The translations under genes and the position numbers were made by a program. From Larix kaempferi (taxonomy: Eukaryota > Streptophyta > Pinopsida > Pinales > Pinaceae), in contig BSBM01000712.1 of the NCBI GenBank assembly GCA_027924585.1, positions 1,684,001 through 1,748,000 of the forward strand: a stretch of 64,000 nt of DNA. Direction: 5' to 3'. The first letter of the stretch is position 1, and every line of letters starts with the position of its first letter. The notes beneath the pieces are model-generated. The model was not told the DNA's origin. It saw only the letters and a list, made by a program, of their open reading frames with translations, and searched no databases. Shown piece by piece: positions 41,973-54,732 of this stretch.

Positions 41973-42164
41973 TATCTCGGGCCTCACTCAAAAATTGGGT
42001 GTTAGTTAATGACATTCAACTTCAAATGACTGTCATATTATACAGACAACAATTCATTTAATGATTTGTATATTTTTGAAAACTTCAAATGACCGTCATA
42101 ATTATCATATCGAAACACTGCAAAAACCAATTTCAAAAGTGGCAATATCAAAAGAAAAAATATG

Positions 42165-42450
42165 CTTTTAGAACCTGGATTTGGCACTTTTGGAAAAGGA
42201 TTTGGCAGTTTTAGAACCGGTTTGGGCACTTTTGGAACCGGATTTTGCACTTTTGGAACCGATTTTGGCACTTTCGGAACCGGTTTTGTCACTTTTGGAA
42301 CCTTGATTTGGAACTTTCGAAATCAAATTTGGCACTTTTGGAATCGGTTTTGGCACTTTCGGAACCGGTTTCAGCACTTTTGGACCCGGTTTTGGCACTT
42401 TTGGAACCTGGATTTGGCACTTTTGGAACCGGATTTGGCTTGAATGTAGA
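42165..42450. repeat. 21-bp minisatellite
   Basis: About 13 units of consensus GGCACTTTTGGAACCGGTTTT. The period is a multiple of three, so on the plus strand it reads FGTFGTG repeats and on the minus strand KVPKPVP repeats. Neither strand has a supporting gene. Confidence 0.9.
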
Positions 42451-43539
42451 GTTAAGAAAGGTTGTTTTTGACCCATCTTCAAAGTGACTTGGACTAGAAT
42501 ATGTCCAAGTTTAATGAAATTGGCGTTCTAGATTCGAAATGGTGAAATTGGTAACTAGTTTTTGGATTTGAATCTTGGTTTTGGTAAAAGATGAATTTAC
42601 AGCCATATGCTCTGTTTTTGGTACTTTATTTGTGTTGTAGAATTCTATTTTCCATATCTGTACCTTCACCTCTATGTTCCTCATAACTGAGTACTATTGG
42701 TTTGATTGAATTCCTAGCAATGTTTATTAACTAGTTGTACTGATTAAACTTGAAAGATTCTTCATTTATGTACTTGGATCAAATCTGAACATGTACTTTT
42801 ATTTTTCTATGTATGCATGCTTATTTACGCACATAATGGATGTAGGTTCACTTTTTTTATAATTGGTATGGTTGTGTGTCGAAAATGCACAAGACTAGTT
42901 GTTTGCATAGTGAAATTAGTTGACTAGTATTGGTATCTCATTTTCGTGTACATTATGTTTAATTATTTAAAAATGGCTATTTGGCCATATTTACATGGAA
43001 GTAGGTGTTAATTATCCATTGGGATTTATAAATTGCGTTAATTAGTTGAAAAAATTATTTTATGCTAATTGTTTTCATTTGTAATTTAAGTGTCGTGATT
43101 AGCGCATTAATTACCTTAATTAACTAGTTAATGACGTATTGTTGGAAATGACCTTTTTGGGTGCAAGTAACCTGTTTTATGGCTTGGTATGGATGTATAA
43201 TGATGTTAGACAATGTTGGATAAGATTTCCTATCCTTGGTTCATTTGCTTGCTCGGATGTAAATTTTATTTTAATTAATTTGCGATTATTGATATTTTGT
43301 CATAATTAATTTGTGGAAATTGAAATTAAGTAATTATTCTATTTATCCATTGTGCTTAAACTTTTAGCCTCTTAAATCTAATGATATGTCCCTAATTCCA
43401 TTTGATATCCATGGGGGACATTCCCAAATCCTTCCAATCCCTGCCAAATTGATCAAAACAAAAACCTGAAAGCTACATAACCTAGCTGATAACAAAAATA
43501 GGATCCCAAAAAACCACACATTATGTTATGTATCATATA
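42451..43539. other. AT-rich sequence without recognised genes
   Basis: Only short TTAATTAATT-like words are seen. The right end probably holds the LINE 3' untranslated region. Confidence 0.4.
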
Positions 43540-44030
43540 TAAGAATTATGTCTGATGAGAAAATAACATCATTTTTCCCATATTCAATATGAATATAGCC
43601 TTCCTCCACATCTAATCCATGCTTGGATAATGCATCAACTTGGGCATTAAACTCCCTAAAGATATGGATGATAAAAATGTTGGGATAATGTGACAACAAT
43701 ATTTACACCTCATCCAACCATGGTTTTAGGTTAATAACCTGAAGGGAATAGAGTTTCTTTACCCAGTTGACTATTAGCAGTGAGCCACTAGCAATTTGAA
43801 GCAAATGTATATGCTAATTCCTAAAGAAAAAAAGGACCAACCACAAATCTAAGAGTTCCCCACAGGTGTTTGTACATGGACCGCAATTAATCCATAAGTT
43901 GATGAACTTGGATTCATCCAACTCAATGATAGCACCTACACCACATTTATTGGTTGAATCTTGTGAGGCGCAATCAAATCTATCCCTACAACCATTTATG
44001 AAAGTTGGAGTATTTATGAGCACAACCTCA
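43540..44030 (-). pseudogene. LINE RNase H
   Basis: Reads FDCASQDSTNKCGVGAII, WINCGPCTNTCGELLDLW, then NIFIIHIFREFNAQVDALSK and GLDVEEG. The Asp, Glu and H-RE-N-x-D-x-LSK motifs fit the RNase H found at the C-terminus of many plant L1 elements. Confidence 0.85.
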
Positions 44031-44059
44031 TTTCTTCGACGAGTGCAATTTGGATTCCC

Positions 44060-45180
44060 ACCAAATTATTTAAAAGAAGAAATAGCTTTGTCTAGTATCC
44101 AATATGAGATAATAATTGTGTTCTCAAATATCAATAGATTCCTCAACTTCCAAATTTCCCAACATATACAACAAGCCAGTTCACCCCATTGTCGATTGAA
44201 CTTAAACCAATTTTTTAAGCAATCTGCTAGTGTATATCCATACCAATCTGAGACGATGTTTAGTGATTTGTGAGTAGTGATGCATGTTTGTGAAGTATAT
44301 GGGAAATTGATAAATAGATGGGATATTGTTTCAGCATTGTGATTGCATAGAGGGAAAGAATATGGGCCCATGAATCCCCTTTTATGTAGATTATCCCATG
44401 ATAGTATACAATTTTCCAACGCCAACCATATACAAATCTTAATTTTGGGAGAAACCCTCCATTTCCAGGATGCAATATACCACCATTGTTTTTCCACCAT
44501 AAAATCATATATAATTGCTTCATATGCTAGTTTTGTTGTAGGAACACTTGTTTGTGAATTCCAAGACCACCTGATTGTGTCTTTGCCACCCTTGATATTT
44601 ATGAGACCCCTATATAGTCCCATTGTTTAATACGACCACTCTGTAGCAAGGCATTCATAAAGTCCCAATTGAGAAGCCTTTATCCATATGGTAGAAGAGG
44701 TGGGCAACCTGTTTGATAACAAACATTGATTTAGTGTATTATAACCCCTCATTCTCATAAAATAAATTAATTCTAGGGAAAGCCTGAATTGTGAGGAGCC
44801 TCCTATTATTGGATATTCCCCCACCATAATAGATCTCCCATTGCCTAGAAACCAAGACAACCACTCACCTAGGACTAGGAAAGAGGATACAAAACCAGAC
44901 CAAAAATTTGAAGCACCTTTTTTAGCTTTATCTTTCATCTTGATCCATTGTGTAATTGATTTTTTTTATATATTTCGATTTTATGACCATGATCGATAAA
45001 TTATCCTCCATTAATGCCCACCATAAGTGTTTTTCCGATAGTTCCTTAGCAAACAAAGAAATATTTTTTAACGACCAACCACCCATTTGTTTTGGCCTTA
45101 CCCGTCATTCCCAATCAACTAGGTGGAATTTATGCTTGCCATTTGTGCCAGACCATAAAAAATTGAATATTTTTCGCTGA
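44060..45180 (-). pseudogene. LINE RT C-terminal region and zinc-binding domain
   Basis: Includes KHKFHLVDWE, RPKQMGGWSLKN, LWWALMEDNLSI, then WLSWFLGNGRSIMVG and, near the end, SPKIKICIWLALENCILSWDNLHKRG and PLCNHNAETISHLFINFPY, the zf-RVT pattern of plant non-LTR elements. Several frameshifts. Confidence 0.8.
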
Positions 45181-46800
45181 ATACTAGAGAGGATTGATTT
45201 TGGAATTTTACACAATTTAAGAAATCCAGTACACAAATAAATTTTCCATTGTTGATTTAGCCAGTGTTAATATGCCTCCTAAAGGCAGCCATTTCCAACA
45301 CCAGTGATGGATCCTTTTGTCAAAATGCTTGAGAAGCCAGTGCCAGCCCGTTGTTAAGTATCTGTTTGGTTTAATATAGTATCCCAAATATTTTGCTCCT
45401 TTTGCAATATCTCTGATTTGGTATGGCAATTGCAGGGAAATTTCTTCAAGTGTATCCTCCCCTGTATTATTCTCTAAAAAAATTGACTTGGATGCATTGA
45501 TTACCATACATGCATTCTTGCAAAATAGATTAATTATTGAAGTGTATATATTCCACTCACCAATCTTCCCAATGCTGAATAGAATAACGTCATCTACGAA
45601 TAATAAATAGGATATCTAGCTAGTTGAAGGGATCCTTCTCCCTTTTAGACGTCTTTCTTCCTTCTCCTTTATGATTAATATGTTGAGGCCTTCAATGGTG
45701 ATAAGGAAGAGCAGTGTAGACAAGGGTCATCCTTGTCTTAGACCTTTGGAGTAGGAGACAATATATGCGGGACTCCCATTGATCAGGATAGCGTAGTTGA
45801 CTAATGAAACACAAGCCATTATCCATTTGATAGTTTCCCATGGAAGACCAATATGCAAAAGTGACATTCTGAGAAAGCCCCAATTCACCTTATCGTATGC
45901 TCTTGACAAATCTAGTTGAAGAGTGATACCTTTGATGTTTTTTCTTTTTATGATGTGCAATGATTCTTGGGAAACATCAATTGCATCTAATATTTGTCTA
46001 TTTTATAAAAAAACAAATTGTTCCATTGATATTTTCTTTGACAGAACTAGTTCAATCCTTTGGGCTATTATCTTTGCTATGATTTTGTATATCAAGTTGC
46101 ACAGTGATATTGGTCTGCGGTCTTCAAAGCTTAATGGATTTGTATTTTTGGGGATTAAAGTTAGTAAATGTAGAATTCAAAGCGATAGAAACCTTACTTG
46201 AAACTCTTGTCTCTTCCACCATGGGTAGTAAATCAGTACCCATGATATCAAAAAATTCTAAGAATAGCTCCACAGTCCAACCATCTGTCCCAGGAATTTT
46301 TTACTTGTAAAACCTTTCAATACCTTCAGGATTTCTTCCAATGTGACTGGTCTAGTCTCTGCATCCCTTTCTTGATCTAAGAAGAAGCATGGATATTATT
46401 TTATGACTTTTATCTATTCAATCACCGAGAAACCCCCTAGATCTTGATAGTATGTCTAGAAATTTTGTATTGCTTCAATCTGTAATGATTCCATGTCCCC
46501 TATCCAGTTACTACCTTCATTATTGAGATACCAAATGGAGTTGTGAACACGTCAACACTCAACATGGAGCCCCCCCGCTCCTCTTATATTTAAGACATAA
46601 ACTTCATTTTTGAAGTCTAGTTGGGGCTCTAAAATCTCTAAGATCCCGAGTATTTATTGATGGAGTAGTGTCTGTTGTATATTTTGAATTTTCACTCTTG
46701 TTATTTTCACCAGGATATTTTGTCTTCCCTTTCCTAATGCTTCTAGTTTGGATAGGAAAGAAGTCTTGTTTTAGACCTCCTCATTTTTCCCCTTTTAGGG
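45181..46800 (-). pseudogene. LINE reverse transcriptase
   Basis: Motifs in order: LIPKNTNPLSFEDRRPISLC, IYKIIAKIIAQRIE, QLDLSRAYDKVNWGFL, SYSKGLRQG, the catalytic YLLFVDDVILF (usual FADD is FVDD), MVINASKSIFLENN, AKYLGYYIKP and WLPLGGILTLAKS. LINE RT primes from nicked target DNA. About six stops or frame changes are present. Confidence 0.9.
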
Positions 46801-46939
46801 ATAAAAAATCTGCATAAGGAGGATCAACTCCTTTGTTTGGCATCTTTTGTAGTTACCTCAGAAGGAATGTTTCCTATGTATGTAGTTGAGGGTTTCTTTT
46901 TGATAATATCACAATATGAGGGATTGCATAGTTTATCCC

Positions 46940-48570
46940 CCAAGACCTATGACAAAACCACGCCACCCAAATTATTGCCAATATCATCTAATGAACCGGT
47001 GTTGACTACAAGGTTGGTTTTTCCTTCAGAGTCCTTCGTTGAAACCCTAGAAACCATTTTTGGAGATAGTGGGGTATCCAAACCCTGTTTCGAATATTTT
47101 ACAAGATCATATGTCTCCACGTGAATGTTTGTTTCCTGGCAATTGGTTCTATTACAAGTGGATAGGTTTGGTTCCGTAAAACCCCCAAACCCCACCATCG
47201 GTTGAACTATCTTAGAATGAGAGTCATAATTCTAAAGATTAATTCCATGGTAAAAAAAAGGACCCCCAGTTATAGCTTCTGCTCCAATTGTATCCCATTT
47301 ATTTTCTAAAGATGCAATGAAATCAATTTCTTCATTTGTTAAAGATGAGACAAGTGATGGATCAAATTCTCGAAGCTTACCTAAGAGATTAGTTGAGCTT
47401 GTGGAGTCTACCAAATTACTGGAATTAGCCAGATCCTTTGCATCACTTTCCCCACTTGAATCCCCTTCATATTCATAGCTGCCTTCCGATGACTAGGCTT
47501 GAATGTCTTCTGAAGAGTCTTCACAATCTGATCCCAAAATGGCTAATGGAAATTTTTTTCCACAAATGTCCCACAGCTTTACACTTGGAACACCTAAGTG
47601 GAATACCCTAATAGTCTAGGGTTTGGATATAAATTTTTCCATGCCATTCAATATCTATTTTTTCCAGTAAACCTTTATCCATGTCTATCTCCACTAACAT
47701 GCGGTCAACCCTCTAGTCAATACCTGAAAGAAATTCTTCTCCAATATAAAAGAATTTACCCAAATGATTTCCGACATCACAAACGCCTCTTTGTTCCACA
47801 TTGATAATGAGGACCCTCGTAATAGAACCCATAAATGACAGAATCTTACTCTTTATGTTTCTGGGTCGAATGTTGGATGCCATTGTTTCATCATTAGACT
47901 GTTGTTTCCTCTAATCCACGTTTTTTGTAAAATGTGAGTTGCGTGTTCTTCCTTTTTGAAAACGAATCCATACCATCCTTTTGGGAGAATGGAGATTGCA
48001 GGTCTATATCCAATAATAGGAACCCAGGTAGAGGAAACCCAGTTAACTATGTCTCTGGAGTTCATAGCCCTATAACTGAACTTTACTACAAGGTCTTTTA
48101 GAGACAAACCCACAATACCTTCTAGGCCAATATCTCTTCCCAACACCACCTCGCAGTTTTCATGCCTCAACTTCCATTTTCCATATTTTTTGATAACACC
48201 TGAATGCCTATACGAAGAAAAGCCATCATGTTTTTTTACTGCAGGGTTTGGGATAGGATTTTCCGAATTCAAGCAATTTTGAGTCAGATTTGGTTTGTCA
48301 CCCCCATTCACCAAAGCCCCTCCATTGTAACCCTAGTTTCAACCCCTTGGGTAAAACCATAGTCTTGGGAACCGACATCTATCAGTTTTTAACCTTCCTG
48401 GCTCTCCACGGCACATTTTTCCATTTGTTGGTTTGTGGCACCTTTTGTAGCATTTCAAAATAGTCTTTGTGTGATTTGAGAAGGCCCTCTCTTTCCCACC
48501 ATTCATCCAACTTTGTCCCCTTCATGTGGATTGTACATTATGCCAAGGGCCGCCATCACCTTCGATAGAG
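46940..48570 (-). pseudogene. LINE ORF1 (DUF4283-like)
   Basis: The well-preserved part (48314-47853) reads LKDLVVKFSYRAMNSRDI, GYRPAISILPKGWYGFVF and TRWIRGN-like residues before WHPTFDPET. Downstream pieces (LSMWNKEAFVMSEI; FHLGVPSVKLWDIC) match the DUF4283/zinc-knuckle layout of plant L1 ORF1. A tail follows with FDPSLVSSLTNEEIDFIASL. ORF1 proteins bind the element RNA. Confidence 0.72.
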
Positions 48571-50091
48571 ATTGACCCAAAAAAATACTGAATTCCCTAA
48601 ACTTCCACTAACCTTGTTATATGGTCTTAAACCAACACTAACATACCAGTTCCTTACCTAACTTCAGCTCAACGGATGTATAATCCCATAATTCCATATC
48701 AAGTTACCTCGATATCCAGCCGTCATACAAAATAACAATAGCTATCTCGTTCACTTCGAGAATCTGAAAACCTCAAACACACCATTCTTCGAGGCTTCCC
48801 CAACCGTGATGCTTAATGTCTCCACCCCAAACTTACTTAGCTTGAAGGTTACATAAAAACAATGGGCATTGCACTTTATTTTTTTCAAACATATTCATTA
48901 TCAAAAAAAATTGAATATTTGGTTATACTATTTTAAATATTTCATTATCGAATAATTGAATATTTGGTTATACTATTCAAAGTTATATTTAGAATTTGCC
49001 TTTTTATGACTTATCTTTGCAGGTTTAGGATTGCTAAGGTGCCTACTTTCATCTTTTTAATATATATATTTGTTTTGCTAAGATACCTACTTTCATCTTT
49101 TTTTAATATATATACTTGTTTCAGTTTTTAAGTACGCGTTAATCTTTTAGTACACTTTAACTTTGTAGTGAAGCAATTATAACATTGATCCTATATGTCC
49201 ATCTCATTTGTCCTTAGTATATAGTACCTATAATAACATCTTTTCCATCGAATCACGGACCACTAACATACAAATGCCCCGTGCATTTCTCTTGTGGTAT
49301 GTGGTATACGGAGCACACCATTCCTAGTTCTAAACTTCCCCTTTGTCTTTATATGCCATGACCACTAACTCCATGGAATACGAGGTCCAATAAGAAATTG
49401 ACACCGTTACTTTTCATATAATAAGAAGAGGACGTGCACCCAATTTTCTGCCCATTTGTTTTATTGTGGTAAGTGGTATGAACCGAATCACAATCTTTGC
49501 ACACCACAATAGGAGATGGGATGGGACGGCCATGAACTTGGCCACTAACTTTGACACCAAAGAGGATATACCTGGGCAATCATGGGATGGCCATGAACTT
49601 GGTCACTAATTTGAATCCCTCATAGGATTTCAACAGTTCCCATATGGGACAATGATTCAATAGTTCCATATATATGGAATGAGAAGTTATCCCTATCTAG
49701 ATCTTGTCTTTTATTCCTAAATATACATATTACAAAATTAATGACTAATTTTATAATATATAGATTTTACTATTCGACGATTTTGTCCATTAAGCAAGGT
49801 TTTGATAAAAAATCGATGATTTTTATTTAAAATCTGAATTTTATGTTGTTCAAATTATATTTTTGAATGCATTAAAGGATTCAATGCCCTCACATACCCC
49901 TAAGGAACCCAAATTAAGTAAGTTTAAACATTGTTCTTTGAGATCTTAATTTTTTTTTATCAGATTCCATCAAAATCATACCAAAAAATACTAACGAGAA
50001 AGAATGAAATTGTCAAACTTTTAAAAACTACACGTAAATATTATCGCCGAATCCACAATCAACTTAAGAAATGAAAAATTACCCTTATCTC

Positions 50092-50096
<5 letters not shown>

Positions 50097-50138
<42 letters not shown>
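50097..50138. repeat. (TA)n microsatellite
   Basis: About 21 uninterrupted TA units. Confidence 0.98.
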
Positions 50139-50141
<3 letters not shown>

Positions 50142-51356
50142 GAGCACAATCAACTTACACAAAAAGATCAAATGACCTTAAACTTGGTCACTATTGGTTA
50201 CTACTGAGGGGACTTAGCGGGTAGCCCGAATGGAAAAGCGAGGCCCCTTAACAACACATAGGATATAGAATAAATATAGTATGAAAACCGAATTGTGAAG
50301 GGTGTGTATATCATTAAGTGAATAATAATCGAATCGAATGGTGGTGGGGTTGAAGTGATCACATATATGTCAGCGATTGTATGTCACTAGTGATCTATTT
50401 AATTTCACTAAGTATTTTATTTTTTAAATGGTGGTTCACTATTTGTTAGAGGGCTAGTTCATAGGGAGAAATGCCAACATCTGTTATTTCAGGTGGAAAA
50501 TCAAGATATAGCCAAAAATACAATCATTACAATAGGGGATTAACAAGAGCATCATGTTACTTACAAAAATTAAACCTCGGTGGGAAAGGCAACAATCATT
50601 TCTCCCAACCACCCAAGCTACAACCAATGAACTAACTAAATATTTTATTATTCACATCACTTTTCAGATTAATGATAAAATGGAGAATCCGTAGTAATCT
50701 ATTTAGTTTAAATATATATATTTTATTATTCACAAACTTTCGGATTAATGGTAAAGAGGAGAATCCCTTCTATAGGTTTTAACTTATCAAGCATAAGAAT
50801 TTACAACATCAATAAAATACGTATACGTATCATTTACTAAACTATATTAAAATCCCAAAGTTAAGTGCTAAGGCAATCCTTTTGTGGTAGTGATTGTATT
50901 TTTATACATGCGATGTGTTGTTCACTAGTGATCACTTCATAGTTAATATGAAGTGGAGAATTTGGGAGAAGTTTCATCTTTGTTTATTAAAAATAATATA
51001 TTTTAGCATATAATTTTGAGATCTGTATTTAAGGTAAGTTTGTATATTTTTAGTTTCACAGAGTTGATAATATTCAGATTATTGGTTTCCATGGAGAGGG
51101 ATTTATTTCCTCAATATTGTTCAACATGTGTATTTGGCCTTAACCTCTATCATAAGCATTTATACAATTAACAATAATCATAATATTTCACTTTCACCAT
51201 TCGAATTGTTAAATATTACATTAAATCATTTGTAATAAAAAGAAAAATGCACTTTATAGTTTCAAATAGATGAGATGCATTGTGTAGTATTGAGTGGGTA
51301 ATAGTAGCCGATTTAATTAGGAAAATAATTGAAGTCTTTCATTTAAAGATATAAAC

Positions 51357-51382
51357 AAAATAATAATAATAATAATAATAAT
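51357..51382. repeat. (AAT)n microsatellite
   Basis: About eight AAT units, with a shorter related run near 51445-51455. Confidence 0.95.
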
Positions 51383-52160
51383 TGATTAAAAATAAATAAA
51401 AATCTAGTACATGTAATATGTAAATTATTGTAGATGTTCAAAATAATAATAATAATGATAATTGATATAAAAGAAAAAAAATCTAGTACATATGACATAT
51501 GTAAACTATCATGGATGTTCAATTGGGTAATTAATCATAACATATTGTATAACATATTGTATGAGTTATAGCAAAATATTATAAGGTTACCAATTTTTCT
51601 TTGATGTTTACTTATAATTAAAAGTGAAATAATATAAGTGTAGGGCCCAAAACATAGTCAATTGGGTGTAGTCTAGGTGGTTGTGAAGAGTGTGATCCTC
51701 CCTACTAAGGTTGAATTCTCGTAAGTGACATGTTGAGTTCTTATATGTGTATACGGTTAACAAATCCTCAAGCTTCTGTAGAGTCTAGTTTACTCAAGGA
51801 AATGTGTTTCATGGAAAACCAAATAGGTCTCAAAACATAGAAATAAACTAATAATAGAAAAGAAAAGTTATAACTATAAAATAGCTACACCATTAACATA
51901 ATGAAAGTAAGATGTATCCTAGGAAATCCAACATGAGAAAACTTGACTAGAAGGTAAGGATAATGCTTTCTCTTATCCTTTCATATAGAAATTCAATATA
52001 CAAAGTAAATCTGGTCTCAATATGGAGTTATAGTAAGCATTGTGGTTTGAATGGTTACTAAAGGGTCTTCTACTTCCTCATATCTACTTAAAATATCCCA
52101 CTCCTTTTGCATGAATTTCTCATAAGGTCTCTGATTTAGGTGATCATTGGACTGTTGAAA

Positions 52161-53791
52161 TCTCTTAATGAGTATAATTGTTGGACGAATTAATTACTTA
52201 TAAAAATTATCAATTCACCACATAAATTATCAATCCAGGGTAACGTCTTGTTGTTTCAAGATTATATCGTGCAAAATATATGCAAGCTACAATTTCATCG
52301 CTAACATTGGCTATCTTATATGCGTTGCAGCAAAGTAAATCAATCCACTCTTGCATAAATTAAAACGCACTTGCGAAAAAGTAAATCACACTTGCAGAAA
52401 AGTAAATCACACTATGGTTGCAACCATGCTAATCTACGAATCTAACACACTTGCATGAATAAAGAAACTTGAATTAAAATTACATCTGCAGAAATAAATA
52501 AATCAAAGTAAAATACATCCCATGCTAAGAAATAAGAAGAAGTTAGTCTAATTACAAATTAGAGAAACTAAGAATTACAATCTTCATTAACAAAAGAGAG
52601 AAATTAAATACTACAATCTAAATTACAAAAGAGATTGAAATAAATATAATTTGTATTCCATCACAAATTGGACTTGTTTCTCTGAGAGTCCTCTCTTGGA
52701 ATGGAGAAGGAGCTCTTATTTATACATGAGTTTTACATAACAAATAATAAATGAAGCTCCAAAATATCCTCATGAATATCCAAAATATCCTCACCAAATT
52801 ACTAATAAATTCGATCTCAAAATCAACTCAAATATAATCTAAAATCCTTTGCTAGCTTGCATGCTATTTACGATGCCTTTTAAGTCAAACTCAAATTTAG
52901 AGATGTGAGTCATCATAACATGCCCAAAACTCATCATAAGTGAGTCCTAATAGGATTTAATTTTTTGGGTCCATCATATATGACATGGAGGACTTCAAAT
53001 CTTTGTAAATAAACCAAATATGTACTCTCATCCACCACCAACTTGTCCCTTTTATATTCAAATAATTTAACATCTTAATTTGAGACATATAAGAAGAATA
53101 GAAATAATGGATTTATAAACATCACCCCTTCTGAATATGTTCCTCCATGGTGGCTTCGTGGACTAGTAGCAGCAGTAACAGCAGTAATAATGACTTAATC
53201 CCTCATATAAAAATATCAAGTATCGAATTTCTTTGATATTCAACCATATGAGTCATGGAAAATATCCTGGAGTAGCAACAACTGGCCTATAGTTGATTCT
53301 GCAAAAATCATCAAACTCATCCATGTTTCAAAGATACGTGTGAAATATGTTATTTTTCCAATGTTTAATCATAATTCACATGAAATACTAACGAAATGCA
53401 AATGGAAACCACCTTAGGTCTAAATCCCTCAAATAAGCATAAAAATGGATTAATAAGCATTAATACAAGGTCATGGGAATGCAATAAGGGATTAAAAGTA
53501 GGGAAAATATAGTGTAAAATAATGTCAATTTCATGTCCCAACAATAACATTGTTAGAAGGGTGGGAACCTTGTTCGGAAATTTTTACCCCAAAAGCACCC
53601 ATTTATTGCTCAAAATGAGCCCCAAAAGTTTCAAGATTCAAATCTCCAAAATGAGTATTTACCCCTAAAATGGGCCCTCCGAGTACTTGGTTCCAATTTT
53701 CCACTCAAAAGGTACCAAAATAGATGACAATTAGTGATCCATTTATTATCATAACTCCCCATTTTGGGAGGATTTTGGTCCCTAAAATAAT
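52161..53791 (-). other. Probable 3' LTR or 3' region of chromovirus E
   Basis: Lies directly after the E pol stop. It contains a good minus-strand TATA box but no reading frame. LTR borders could not be fixed because no second copy lies in the window. Confidence 0.4.
52714..52726 (-). promoter_or_regulatory. TATA box, probably of chromovirus E LTR
   Basis: Minus strand TGTATAAATAAGAG followed by a CT-rich start region, in the sense of E. Confidence 0.5.
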
Positions 53792-54732
53792 TCACTGAAG
53801 GAGATGAGGAAATATTTCCACAACTTTCTCCTTGAAGTACCACTTGGCCTTCCCTAGAAGCTATCCTTTTAACCCAACTTTCAAGAGTTGTTATTGATCT
53901 TGTCTAGTTTTCCTAGATGAATTTTACAAAATTGTATCCTCTGTTAAATATACCTAAGCTTCAAGTTCTAAGTCATATATCGTGGGTATGACATGCATTT
54001 CATTTTCCTAATATAGCATGGAATGCTCAAAGAGTTTTAGAGTCTCCACATTCACTACTGAGTAAATGTGCATGTATCAGGGTAGATTGAAACTATTATA
54101 GGCATTATCACCTATATGTTGAAACAATTCAAAAGTACCATACTCCAAATCCTTGATATTATTACTAGGATCCTATAGACTTTCTTTATCTAGGTGCAAC
54201 TAGACTTTGGTCTCCTACCCTGAATTTATTCTCAATTTTGTGTTGGTTATGCCCAAACTTATAGCCTTTTTGTGATTCTATGTCTCTATACTTGCAAATG
54301 GATCTACTTAATCATATAAATAAATATTTCAACCTTCAATGCTTATCCTATGGTGCCTTCTCTCTCTTCTCCATGTTCTCCATATACAACACTTATAGAC
54401 AAAGGTGGCAAACATCTAAATCAAGTTTTGAAAGGCTACTTACTAGTGGAAGTATGGACTGATCTTTTATCATAGTGTTGAATATAGATCAAAATTTCAT
54501 CCTAATTTTTTGGATGATTTTGATTGTAACCCTAAAAAGATGAATCGATGTCACATTCACCACTTAATTCTTGCCATTTTTTTATGGATGGAATGCTACT
54601 TATCTCTTCAACTTGTTTTCCATCTTCTACCAAAGTGTAGTCCAAAACGCATTAATCAATTTGGTATATTTGTTTGAGATTATGCCTCTAGTGTCCCAAA
54701 TTGCACCTATACCCTTTCAAAGAATATGATTC
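53792..54732 (-). pseudogene. Chromovirus E integrase C-half and chromodomain
   Basis: Very decayed and readable only across frame changes: RFGLHFGRRWKTS, SIHP-KNGKN-VVNVTSIHLF (relic of the integrase block FHPQTDGQTEVVN..L), KIIQKI, and at the end KAKWYFKEKVVEIFPHLL with a stop at 53792, a chromodomain end. It is continued on the far side of element D at 61745. Confidence 0.65.

Larger units (their letters stand above)
43540..48570 (-). mobile_element. L1-type LINE
   Basis: On the minus strand: ORF1 with a DUF4283-like domain, then reverse transcriptase, a zinc-binding RT-associated domain and RNase H, about 5 kb in all. Many stops and frame changes. The endonuclease usually placed before RT is not visible. 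No poly(A) tail or target duplication could be fixed. Confidence 0.85.
48571..52160. other. AT-rich region without recognised genes
   Basis: No protein similarity seen on either strand. Contains a 61-bp local duplication at 49515-49610 (CCATGAACTTGGYCACTAA twice), a TA microsatellite and AAT repeats. Recurring TTAATGRTAAARWGGAGAATC words lie at 50671 and 50741. Confidence 0.5.

Noticed and set aside
43866-44273. Plus-strand ORF of 135 residues
   Set aside because: Reverse reading of the LINE RNase H and zinc-binding region.
50097-50138. TA repeat as a replication origin or matrix attachment site
   Set aside because: A plain microsatellite; nothing else supports such a role.
50351-50939. 12-bp inverted repeat TGAAGTGATCAC / GTGATCACTTCA as a MITE
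   Set aside because: The core GTGATCAC is itself a palindrome, the repeat does not extend, and no target duplication is visible.
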